DNA of 59,602 nt from an uncultured Roseburia sp. GTDB lineage: Bacteria > Bacillota > Clostridia > Lachnospirales > Lachnospiraceae. Under the pieces are notes generated by a model. It was not told where the DNA came from. It searched no databases and saw nothing but the letters and a program-made list of their open reading frames with translations. This document shows positions 16,049-24,220 of this stretch, piece by piece; the stretch's first letter is position 1, and the number at the start of each line of letters is the position of its first letter. The stretch is taken from the NCBI GenBank assembly GCA_947070915.1, contig CAMTDY010000002.1:1-59602 (forward strand), in the 5' to 3' direction. A program made the translations under genes and the position numbers.

Positions 16049-16741
16049 ATGACATTATATGAAACTATTTTCCAACGCAGACAGGTAAGAAAATTTGAAA
16101 AAGAACCTCTGGAACCAGATACATTGGATAGAATTATGGACTTTATCAGCCAGGCAGACCAACTGGAGGGCTATCCTGTTTCCTTTGAACTTCTGTCTGA
16201 CAGGGAAATGACCGGAGCCACCGCCCCACATTATCTGGTAAGCTATTGTGAACCCTGCAGTTCCGCTTATGCAGGTGCCGGTTATGTTCTGCAGATGGCA
16301 GACCTGTATATCCAGAGCATGAAATTGGGCAGCGGCTGGTTCATGAACGCAAAGCCCAAAAATAATCGGACAGACTTCTGCATTGCTCTTGCGCTTGGAA
16401 ACACAAAAGAACCAATGCGAAAAGATGCCAAAGATTTCAAACGCATCCCAATCAGTAAAATCAGTCTGGAGGATAACAATATTGCACAGGCTGTCCGCCT
16501 TGCCCCATCGTCTTTAAATTCCCAGCCATGGAAGGTGGTTTATGGTGCCGGAAGAATTATTTTAGAAGATGTCGGCCGGGGCATGACACGGCCAATTTTG
16601 AAAAATAAATTAAACAAAATTGATTTAGGTATTGCGGCAAGACACGCCGCCCTGGCTCTGGAAGAAGAAGGAAATATTGTAACCAAACGCCTCCCGAATG
16701 AATCAGGGAAGATTTTTCAGATTGAATTATCCTATCAATAA
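16049..16741 (+). CDS. Nitroreductase-like flavoprotein (TM1586 type)
   Basis: A 230-aa protein of the nitroreductase superfamily, most like the TM1586-type group in which two nitroreductase folds are fused in one chain. Visible features are the N-terminal ETIFQRRQVRKFEKEPL, where the Arg pair contacts FMN phosphate, a central GYVLQMADLYIQSMKLGSGW helix, and LAPSSLNSQPWKV, the second FMN-binding motif. It is probably an FMN-dependent NAD(P)H oxidoreductase of the cytoplasm; the substrate is unknown. GGAGG lies seven bases before the ATG. It follows the histidine kinase by 18 bases and precedes a flavodoxin gene by 22, so the four genes form one operon and this enzyme may share an electron pathway with the flavodoxin. 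Confidence 0.87.
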   Translation: MTLYETIFQRRQVRKFEKEPLEPDTLDRIMDFISQADQLEGYPVSFELLSDREMTGATAPHYLVSYCEPCSSAYAGAGYVLQMADLYIQSMKLGSGWFMNAKPKNNRTDFCIALALGNTKEPMRKDAKDFKRIPISKISLEDNNIAQAVRLAPSSLNSQPWKVVYGAGRIILEDVGRGMTRPILKNKLNKIDLGIAARHAALALEEEGNIVTKRLPNESGKIFQIELSYQ

Positions 16742-16763
16742 AAAAAGAAAGGACTTATTTATT

Positions 16764-17207
16764 ATGAAAACAGCCATTATTTATTATTCCAGGCATCACG
16801 GCAATACAAAAAAACTACTGGATGCCATTGCAGCAGTGGATGATATCACATTCATCGACGTCACGGATCATCCGATTACAGAATTATCCGAATATGAACG
16901 GATTGGTTTTGCCTCCGGCATTTATTATCAGTCTTTTCATAAATCCATACTGGAATACGCAAAAAAACACCTGCCTGAAAAGAAAAAAGTCTTCTTTCTT
17001 TTTACCTATGGCGTAAAAAGAAAAGGTTATCTGGATGCCATCCGCCAGGCCGTATTTCCCAAAAATGCGAAAGTAATCGGGCAATATGGATGTCGTGGCT
17101 TCGATACTTTTGGACCATTTAAGCTGTTTGGTGGAATTGCCAAGAAACACCCCACTCAGGAAGAAATCAAAAAAGCCGTAGATTTTTATCAGTCTTTACC
17201 TCAATAA
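16764..17207 (+). CDS. Flavodoxin family protein
   Basis: A 147-aa flavodoxin-fold protein of the low-potential electron carrier or FMN reductase type. The FMN phosphate-binding loop is YSRHHGNTKKLLDAI at residues 8-22, and GCRGFDTFGPFKLFGG near the C terminus corresponds to the isoalloxazine-binding side. It is cytoplasmic. The ATG at 16764 follows AAAGGA by about ten bases; a longer frame that begins inside the nitroreductase gene is unlikely. Last gene of the two-component operon, closed by a strong terminator 20 bases downstream. Its neighbour suggests it supplies or accepts electrons in a redox response. Confidence 0.9.
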   Translation: MKTAIIYYSRHHGNTKKLLDAIAAVDDITFIDVTDHPITELSEYERIGFASGIYYQSFHKSILEYAKKHLPEKKKVFFLFTYGVKRKGYLDAIRQAVFPKNAKVIGQYGCRGFDTFGPFKLFGGIAKKHPTQEEIKKAVDFYQSLPQ

Positions 17208-17227
17208 CTCTCCTATAACTATAAAAT

Positions 17228-17270
17228 CGGGTTGCTGCAACATTTCAAATCCTTTCGTTGTAGCAACCCG
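17228..17270 (+). terminator. Strong intrinsic terminator of the two-component operon
   Basis: A 14-bp stem (CGGGTTGCTGCAAC with GTTGTAGCAACCCG, one G-U pair) with a 15-base loop, followed by ATTGTTTTC. Confidence 0.88.
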
Positions 17271-17347
17271 ATTGTTTTCATTCCATTTTATTCTCGCGTA
17301 CGCAACGAGCCAAACGCAAGCTTGCTTGCACTTGGCGACTGCGCGCG

Positions 17348-17430
17348 GGTCAAATACCCCACCCCTCTATGGCGAACTTGCTAAAGGGAAGCTAAGTCAT
17401 GCCCCGTTGCTCTGCAGCGGGGTATTTGAC
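17348..17430. repeat. Palindromic intergenic element 2
   Basis: GGTCAAATACCCC on the left is mirrored by GGGGTATTTGAC on the right. Inside, CCCCGTTGC and GCAGCGGGG (17402-17422) form a tight second hairpin. The outer motif resembles the ends of the element at 11876-12080. It lies between the two-component operon and the convergent RND gene and ends three bases from the RND stop, so it may double as a transcript-end structure. Confidence 0.6.
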
Positions 17431-17433
17431 TTC

Positions 17434-20400
17434 TTAAGCGTGTTCCTCTGCTGTCGCTGCAGCGTCCAGTGCATATCCATACTCTTCCAGCACTGCTTCT
17501 GTCTCATCCGGAATATTTTCTGTTTCTTTTCCAAGGTCTATGTTCCTAAGCGGACGGCGGTAGAACACATCATATAATACCGGTACGATAAACAATGTCA
17601 TCAATGTTGCGTACAGCAGTCCAAAGCAGACCACAACCGCCATTCCTTTCTGCATGGCGTTTCCGGCATCCTGTGAAAATGCCATCACACTCATAGATAG
17701 AATCGTCGTCAATGCTGTCATAATAATTGGCCGCATACGGGTTTTTCCTGTAATGATCAGGGCAGTTTTCTTTTCTACTCCCTTTAACCGCAGCTGGTTC
17801 GCATAATCCACAAACACGATGCCGTTATTGACTACCGTACCCATCAATACCATAAAGCCCATCATGGACATCGCTGAAATGGACATATCAAATGCCATCA
17901 GTCCCAGCATGCCTCCGGTAAAGGCAAGCGGTACCGTAAAGATAATGATAAATGGAGAAAGAAGGCTCTTAAATTGAACTACCATGATCAGATAAATTAA
18001 TAAAAATCCTAACAGGAGAGCCGAACCCATCTGTACCATCATATCGTTCACCTGTTCCGTCTCACCGGATATTTCAATCGTATAACCTTCCGGCGTCTTG
18101 TAATCATCCAGTTTTTTCTGCAGCTTTCTGGATAGTAATGTCGTATTGGCATCATCCACAGTCTCTGCCGTAACAGAGATGAATCTGGTCTGATTTTCCC
18201 TTGTAATGTTCTCCGTTGTATATCCATCCTGTTTTTTCGCAAAATCCTTTAGTTTATAAGTCTTTTCTTCATCCTCACCGGAACTGTTTTTGGTGGTAGC
18301 AGTAATCTCCGCATTCATCAGATTTTCATAGGTAAGTTCTTCCGTCTCATCTACGATTTTCACATCCATGTCTGTGCCATTTACATCCATGGTAATGGCA
18401 TCCTTCTCTGTTGTGATATAACCTGCTAACTGCTGGAAGATCTGCGCCACACTGAGTCCCCGTCTTGCCGCTTTGTTTTTATCAAAGGTCAGATGTACCT
18501 GCCTGCTATTCTCATCCAGGCCATTCGTAGCATTTTCCAGTCCTTCCACAGAATCTACAATTTTCATAACATCTTTGCTGATCTCAATCAGTTTTTCCTG
18601 CTCATCACCAGATATCACTACCTCCATGCCACTGTTCATCATATCGGACATTCCGCCCATCTGGGAAGAAGAAACGGTAATCTCCTCGCAGGGCACATCC
18701 TTTACACTTTCCTTTAATTCCCGGATAATCCGTTCAAACTCACTGGTCTTTTTAATCTCTTCATCCGTAATAATATTAAATGAAAAAGAAGAAAAATCTG
18801 CCTGATTGCCTGCCCCGGACATTGCCATTGGAGACATTGCCCCTGCATCCATAACGCTGATTTTATCCACGCCATCTACTTTTAACATGGCATCCACCGC
18901 CTGGTCAGCAGCTTGAAAGGCAGCTTCATCCGAAGTTCCATCTTTCATCTCCATCGTCGCAGAAATCTGGTTACTCTCCATCTGATCCATCATTGTCAGG
19001 CTGGAAGAAAATACCTGCCTTCCACAAATAATCAGGAGCACCACTGCAACCGCCAATGGAACCACCTTAAACCGAAGACAAAATTCCAATATCTTCCCAT
19101 AGATATCCTTAATGGCATCAAACAATGGATGTTTATGCTCCTTCGTCTTTTTCAGCAGCACTGAACCAAGAGATGGGGCAACCGTCAATGCAATGACCAG
19201 AGAAGCAATCAGAGCATAGGAAATCGTAAAACTAAATGGTATAAGCATCTGGCTCACCATTCCGCTCGTAAATACCATCGGTAAAAATACACAGATTGTC
19301 GTAAGCGTTGACACAAGAATCGGTATCGCAACCTGTTTCGTGCCATAGACCGCTGCCTGCGCCGCACGATACCCCTGCTGCCTGAGCCGGTAAATATTTT
19401 CCATTACCACAATGGAATTATCCACCAGCATTCCAATTCCCATACACAAGCCTGCCAATGACATGGCATTGATATTGATATCAGTAAAATACATGATGAT
19501 CAGGGCAAACAGAACAGAAAAAGGAATGCTGACTGCCACAATAATTGTCGGCTTAATATCCTTTAAGAACAGTGCCAGCACGATGATTGCAAGGACAGCA
19601 CCCAATAAAATGCTGCTCAGCACACTATCTATAACCTGGCCGATAAATGCCCCCTGGTTCATCATTGGTGTAAATGATAAGCCCTCATATTCCTTTTCCA
19701 ATTCTGCAAAAGCATCCGTTATATTTTCGGAAACCGTACTGGTGTTAGCAGTGCTTCCTTTATAAATTCCAAGCATCAGGGAATCCTCGCCATTAACTTT
19801 AGAATAACAATCCCCTAAATTATCCACCGTTATAACATCTGCCACATCGGACAGTTTAATCGTGCCAACTCCTTTTATTTTTGTCAGAACCATCTGTTCC
19901 AAATCTGAAACAGATTTATAATGGGTTCCGATATCCACCAGCCATTGATTATCCTTTTTATCATCAATGTATCCTGCCGGCATGGCAAAATTCTGTGCTG
20001 TAATCAGTCCCGATAAGGTATCCAGAGTGAGCAGAGCATCCAAATTTGCATTGTCCAGTGCCGCTTCCCTGGATTCATCTAACTGTTTCTGCGCCTCATC
20101 CAGTTCTTTCTCTGCATTTTCCAGCTGGGTTTTCGCACTGGATATCTGAGCCTGCCCGGAACCAAATCCCGAAGATGCCGCATATCCTCCTGAAACCACA
20201 TCCTCCTGCTTTTTGTCCATCCCTTTCATCTGCTTATTTAGTTTTTTCACTACCATTTCAGCCGCCATAATCTCTGTCTTAAGATTAGCAAGCTCCGTAT
20301 CAATCTGAGGCAATCTGACATTGACTACCTGATACATCTGATTCAGGGAATCTGTAGTCAGGTTTTTTATCTGTTCTCCCTGCCCAAGTTTGGTCATCCA

Positions 20401-21402
20401 ATCTTTGAAAGCAGTAAATTTTTTGGGATTTTTTACTGCGTCTTCTATACTCTTAGGGATTTCTACACCGGATGCTTTTGCAGCATCTTTCATTGTCGTA
20501 TTCATCGTGGCAAACATGCCATTGATCGTTTTATAGTTCTCCTCAATTTTAGCATCTTTATAAGCCTTCTTTTCTCCCTGTAAAGCACTCTGGCTTGCCT
20601 TCAGGCTGGTCAGCGTTGCTTCATATGCCGCCTTTGTTGCCTGTGCCTGGGATAGCTTTACGTTTGCCTTAGATAACTTAGAATACGTATCATCCTGTTT
20701 GGAAGACAGATTCTTTTCCTGTTTGCTCAATTCTGATTTTCCATCCTCCACCTTACGAAGTCCTTTGTCAATTTTCTTTTGGGCATCGCTTAGCTTTTCG
20801 TTCGTTTCTCCCAGGATGTTTTTGTTTACTTCCCGTATCTTCTTTTCATCCAAACGAACCTCTATGGTATCCTCAATAGCACCGTTTACAGTAACGCTCG
20901 CCACACCTTCCTGCCGCTCCAGATAAGGCTTCAAAACCTTTTCATTAAAAGTAGACAGTTCCTTAATATCTTTCCCTTCATAATCAACAGCCGCATACAT
21001 GGTTGCCATCATATCCATACTGATCTCCATCAGATTTGGTGTGCCGCAGCCTTCTGGCAATTCCACTGTGTTTAACTGCTGGGAAACACGTACCAGTGTG
21101 GAATCCATGTTAGTATTTTCTGCAAACTCCAACATAATCATGCCATAATTGTTAGAAGAAGTGCTGTTGACATTTTCCACACCGCTTACTGTTCCCAAAG
21201 CGCTCTCTAAAGGTTCCACGACATCTTTTTCCACCTCCGCCGGTGATGCCCCCGGCTCCGTTACGATTACCGCCAGATAGGGAAGTTCCATATCCGGCAT
21301 CAAATCTGTCTGCATGTTACCTAAACTTACCCCGCCGATTACCAGCACGATAATGATTGATACCAGTGCCAGAAAAGGGTTTTTCACAAATGTTTTTGTC
21401 AT
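17434..21402 (-). CDS. RND-family exporter with a large coiled-coil insertion
   Basis: A 1322-aa transporter of the AcrB/HAE1 RND superfamily (SwrC-like in Gram-positives), driven by proton flux, in the cytoplasmic membrane. Twelve transmembrane helices are expected. The N-terminal helix is followed by PDMELPYLAV...PGASPAEVE, and the proton-relay helix has MGIGMLVDNSIVV. Two extracytoplasmic halves are visible. Unusually, about 255 residues (~198-455) rich in Lys, Gln, Ser and Ala heptads are inserted between EVRLDEKKI and the AGYIDDKK segment of the first porter domain. Usual RND proteins have ~1040-1070 residues. No separate membrane-fusion protein gene is adjacent, so the insert may serve that role. 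GGAGG precedes the ATG by six bases. Confidence 0.93.
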   Translation of the reverse strand: MTKTFVKNPFLALVSIIIVLVIGGVSLGNMQTDLMPDMELPYLAVIVTEPGASPAEVEKDVVEPLESALGTVSGVENVNSTSSNNYGMIMLEFAENTNMDSTLVRVSQQLNTVELPEGCGTPNLMEISMDMMATMYAAVDYEGKDIKELSTFNEKVLKPYLERQEGVASVTVNGAIEDTIEVRLDEKKIREVNKNILGETNEKLSDAQKKIDKGLRKVEDGKSELSKQEKNLSSKQDDTYSKLSKANVKLSQAQATKAAYEATLTSLKASQSALQGEKKAYKDAKIEENYKTINGMFATMNTTMKDAAKASGVEIPKSIEDAVKNPKKFTAFKDWMTKLGQGEQIKNLTTDSLNQMYQVVNVRLPQIDTELANLKTEIMAAEMVVKKLNKQMKGMDKKQEDVVSGGYAASSGFGSGQAQISSAKTQLENAEKELDEAQKQLDESREAALDNANLDALLTLDTLSGLITAQNFAMPAGYIDDKKDNQWLVDIGTHYKSVSDLEQMVLTKIKGVGTIKLSDVADVITVDNLGDCYSKVNGEDSLMLGIYKGSTANTSTVSENITDAFAELEKEYEGLSFTPMMNQGAFIGQVIDSVLSSILLGAVLAIIVLALFLKDIKPTIIVAVSIPFSVLFALIIMYFTDININAMSLAGLCMGIGMLVDNSIVVMENIYRLRQQGYRAAQAAVYGTKQVAIPILVSTLTTICVFLPMVFTSGMVSQMLIPFSFTISYALIASLVIALTVAPSLGSVLLKKTKEHKHPLFDAIKDIYGKILEFCLRFKVVPLAVAVVLLIICGRQVFSSSLTMMDQMESNQISATMEMKDGTSDEAAFQAADQAVDAMLKVDGVDKISVMDAGAMSPMAMSGAGNQADFSSFSFNIITDEEIKKTSEFERIIRELKESVKDVPCEEITVSSSQMGGMSDMMNSGMEVVISGDEQEKLIEISKDVMKIVDSVEGLENATNGLDENSRQVHLTFDKNKAARRGLSVAQIFQQLAGYITTEKDAITMDVNGTDMDVKIVDETEELTYENLMNAEITATTKNSSGEDEEKTYKLKDFAKKQDGYTTENITRENQTRFISVTAETVDDANTTLLSRKLQKKLDDYKTPEGYTIEISGETEQVNDMMVQMGSALLLGFLLIYLIMVVQFKSLLSPFIIIFTVPLAFTGGMLGLMAFDMSISAMSMMGFMVLMGTVVNNGIVFVDYANQLRLKGVEKKTALIITGKTRMRPIIMTALTTILSMSVMAFSQDAGNAMQKGMAVVVCFGLLYATLMTLFIVPVLYDVFYRRPLRNIDLGKETENIPDETEAVLEEYGYALDAAATAEEHA

Positions 21403-21439
21403 AGTTTACCTCCGTTTTCATGCAAGATTACCCTATGAC

Positions 21440-21470
21440 CATATAAGCATTTGCTCAACTCAACCTCAAA
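21440..21470 (-). promoter_or_regulatory. GTTGAG-repeat box and promoter of the RND gene
   Basis: On the minus strand TTTGAGGTTGAGTTGAG (16 of 17 bases identical to the box at 14277) places TTGAGG 18 bases before TATATG, the same geometry as at the two-component operon. The ATG is ~38 bases further on. Promoter and box overlap, so the response regulator probably activates here. Confidence 0.78.
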
Positions 21471-21501
21471 TTTTCAAAAATAAACAATAAATAATTTTAA
21501 A

Positions 21502-22686
21502 TTACAGCCGTTCTTTTACCCAGTCACAGATAAATTCGGCTGCTGGAACATATCCACCCATTTGCGCATGGCATTGTGATGTGCTGGCTTCATCAAACAA
21601 TTTATACTCTTTTTTACAATTTTGCAATGCATCAAAAAAAACCTTTGCCTCACCTTTATTTATTTCAGCGGTACCGTCTAATACCAGCATCTCGCAATTT
21701 ATCTTGTCCACAATATCCGTGTTATCATACTTTCTTAATTCCTCAATCACTGCCTCCCTGCTAACTCCATGTTTCCATGCATAATCATCCATCATGTTAT
21801 AAACCATCTTAGGCCGGAACGGTGCAGGCAATTTCATAACCTTCGCAAAGATGTCCGCAAAATGACCTCCCCAGTTTATATTACCCGGATTAACAATTCC
21901 CAGTTTAATTCGCTTTTCAAAAGCACATGCCCTGGGCAGCAAAAAAGCGCCAAAGCTAAATCCCATTGCACCGACATGTTCTTCATCCACACAGCTATAA
22001 TTTTTGATCGCAAAATCTATAACAGGTGTCATTACATTTTCCCAGTCTGGGCGAAATGGCATTTTCTGAAGGCGCAACGCATATCCCTGCCCCGGTCCGT
22101 CAAAAATCAGACAGTGAATCCCTCTCTTCAGCAGTCCGTCATACATCCATCTGGTGTCCTCCGCCCATGTGTCTCTCCCCGGCATTAGAATCATAAGCGG
22201 TGCCTTTCCTTCTGCCGTGGGAGATTGATAAAAATGTCCCGGTAAATACGTACTCTCATAAGGTATCTCCACATAAGTTCCCGGATAGCCAGACAATTCC
22301 AAATATTTCTCGTAACACTCATGACTTCGCTTGCTGACAGATATCATTTTCGGATTTTCTGCATTGCTGTAGCACATGAGCGCCACACGATAATATGTTG
22401 ATGCCCTCAAATACGCTGTCTCCGCAGATTCTTTATGTCCTTCCTTGTTTTTTTCCTCTGCTTTTTGTAACAACTGATCACCCAGTTTCGACCATTGCCC
22501 CAGCCATGCCTCCTCATCCGAACCTTTCAGATTGCAATATGTCTCCAGCACCTCCCCAATATCTGTCATGCCAAACGGTGCCAGTCCCAAAAGATGCTTA
22601 GCCAGCGCATCCATCATAATATGGCTATGAAAAGAAATGGCGTCAAAATGCTCTCCCGGTTTCACAACAGGCTTGTTTTTACCCAT
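21502..22686 (-). CDS. Alpha/beta hydrolase (FrsA / pseudooxynicotine-hydrolase-like)
   Basis: A 394-aa cytoplasmic alpha/beta-fold hydrolase. An N-terminal ~130-residue helical region resembles the cap of the FrsA/DUF1100 and 2,6-dihydropseudooxynicotine hydrolase group. The catalytic domain follows, with an oxyanion region MPGRDTWAED, DGPGQG, the nucleophile Ser in GFSFGAF, a likely Asp in LVLDGTAEINKG and a His in SQCHAQMGG near the C terminus. The substrate is unknown; relatives cleave esters or C-C bonds. The ATG at 22686 is chosen because GAGG lies nine bases before it; another ATG lies five codons upstream. It is divergent from a TetR-family gene, the usual arrangement for an enzyme controlled by that regulator. 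Confidence 0.88.
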   Translation of the reverse strand: MGKNKPVVKPGEHFDAISFHSHIMMDALAKHLLGLAPFGMTDIGEVLETYCNLKGSDEEAWLGQWSKLGDQLLQKAEEKNKEGHKESAETAYLRASTYYRVALMCYSNAENPKMISVSKRSHECYEKYLELSGYPGTYVEIPYESTYLPGHFYQSPTAEGKAPLMILMPGRDTWAEDTRWMYDGLLKRGIHCLIFDGPGQGYALRLQKMPFRPDWENVMTPVIDFAIKNYSCVDEEHVGAMGFSFGAFLLPRACAFEKRIKLGIVNPGNINWGGHFADIFAKVMKLPAPFRPKMVYNMMDDYAWKHGVSREAVIEELRKYDNTDIVDKINCEMLVLDGTAEINKGEAKVFFDALQNCKKEYKLFDEASTSQCHAQMGGYVPAAEFICDWVKERL

Positions 22687-22898
22687 AAATATCATCCTCA
22701 CTTTCTTTCGCCTAAGTGCACATTACTGCTCACAACACCTCCAGTAACATTTTTATCACTTTGACTTTTGTTTGTTATTTTGCTATTATTTTATTTGACG
22801 ATTGTCTATTATTCAATCCTCGGATATTAAAAACCGTCGTTTAATCAACGAAACAGGCAAATTGTCAATTAAAATATTTAGAATGGAGATAAAACACC

Positions 22899-23450
22899 AT
22901 GAATCAAAACGATCTGCGTGTGAAAAAGACCAAAAAGGCCATCCATAACACATTTATGGAACTATTAAAGACAAAGCCGGTCTCAAAAATTTCGGTTACA
23001 GAATTGGCGAAAGCCGCTGAAATCAACAAAGCTACCTTTTATCTGCATTACAAAGATATCTTCGATCTCTATCAGCATACATTACGAAATTTTCTTTGTG
23101 GGATTGCAGATGAAATCACTTTTATGAACTTGTTTTTTACAGATATAGAGCGTTTTGCAACGAAACTTTATGAGCTGTCCATCAGCAGGGGATTTTTCAA
23201 AAACAATGTACTGTTTACTGCTGAGAATGCATCTTACAATCAGGGTGCCATGCAATTCTTTTGCAATGCCCTGACAGATAATGTAATTCATTTGAATATC
23301 CTGGAGGATAATGACATAAACCGCATGAAATTAAGATATATCTTTGCTGGAATTGGTATGCTGTTTCGCTTTGATTCGGACAAAAATTCGGATGACATTA
23401 TTTCAACTATCGTATGCGCTTACAAGGGACAATTTGAAGATATGCAATAA
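22899..23450 (+). CDS. TetR/AcrR-family transcriptional regulator
   Basis: A 183-aa TetR-family DNA-binding protein. The helix-turn-helix is at residues ~26-52, ending in the typical KATFYLHYKDI. The C-terminal half is helical and resembles the TetR_C group of YfiR/DhaS-type proteins with a variable ligand pocket. GGAG lies ten bases before the ATG. It is divergent from the alpha/beta hydrolase; the ~200-bp AT-rich gap contains short dyads around TTGACGATTGTC and ATTGTCAATT that could be operators for both genes, but no clear palindrome stands out. It is convergent with the sortase remnant, nine bases apart. Confidence 0.92.
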   Translation: MNQNDLRVKKTKKAIHNTFMELLKTKPVSKISVTELAKAAEINKATFYLHYKDIFDLYQHTLRNFLCGIADEITFMNLFFTDIERFATKLYELSISRGFFKNNVLFTAENASYNQGAMQFFCNALTDNVIHLNILEDNDINRMKLRYIFAGIGMLFRFDSDKNSDDIISTIVCAYKGQFEDMQ

Positions 23451-23458
23451 CATTCAAA

Positions 23459-24118
23459 TTAACCAAACTTATTAGTTTTTCTTGCAGCAACCACCAGTAG
23501 CCTTGCATCCCGCCCCACCCAGCTCCTACAGGTAGACAAAGTAAGGAACTGATATTTCCGAAAGAACTCCTTTGGCGTATTTTTCTCAAGTTCTTCACCA
23601 ATCTGTTTTCCCATCTCAGTCTGGTACAGGCTTCCGGAGAGTATTTTATTTACATATTCGCCATACTCATCCCAGTTCCCGACATCCGTGAACGAATAGA
23701 CTGGAGAAGAGATTGTCGTCTGTATCACTGACACAATCTGGTACTTCCGTTTCTCATCCCCTGCCCGGAAACTGATTTCCTGATGCCCCTTGTAATAACT
23801 CTCACTGGAATACGCATGAAGCGCCCCGAACATCCTGCCACCGTTGATATTGTGCCCATAAATGATACAGTTATCACTGTCAATGGTGCATCTGGAATCC
23901 AGAAACGGCGTACCGTAAAAACTGTATTTCCCATCGAAATCCCGGTGAAGATAATACTCGCTGTCGCCTTCCCGCTGCATGACTGGATAAAAAATACTGG
24001 TTCCTTTAATCTTCAGCCAGCCAATCCAGTCTGGATTTGTTATCTCTGTGGGAAGGATTGAAGGAACGGGATTTTTATCCCGCTCCTCCTCAACTTTTTC
24101 CAGCTGGTCAAATTATTA
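23459..24118 (-). pseudogene. Class B sortase, 5'-truncated
   Basis: The minus-strand frame encodes the catalytic domain of a class B sortase: WIGWLKIKGTSIFYPVMQ, the catalytic His in YGHN, the Cys in FLTLSTC, and the Arg a few residues later (GRDARLLVVAA). Sortase B joins NPxTG-type proteins to the peptidoglycan on the outer membrane face. The coding frame is open back to about 24118, then a stop appears and unrelated nuclease-repeat DNA starts at 24140. The N-terminal signal/membrane anchor and the native start are missing. The first Met in the open frame lies well inside the fold, so a product would be unanchored. All three catalytic residues remain. Confidence 0.85.
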
Positions 24119-24154
24119 TCTTTCCCCACTGCAAAAAAACGGAATTTCCTGTAA

Positions 24155-24190
24155 AACAAAAAGCAGTAATCCTTTGGTAGAATTACTGCC
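24155..24190 (-). terminator. Intrinsic terminator of nuclease copy 2
   Basis: On the minus strand GCAGTAAT pairs perfectly with ATTACTGC and is followed by TTTTTGTTTT, 31 bases after the nuclease stop. Confidence 0.88.
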
Positions 24191-24220
24191 TTGCTTTTTT
24201 ATTATTTTATTGTAACAGGT

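Noticed and set aside
16698..16763. Longer N terminus for the flavodoxin inside the nitroreductase gene
   Set aside because: The flavodoxin fold starts at MKTAIIYYS with its own ribosome binding site.
20046..20270. Plus-strand frames opposite the RND coiled-coil region
   Set aside because: They are complements of biased codons and have no start signals.
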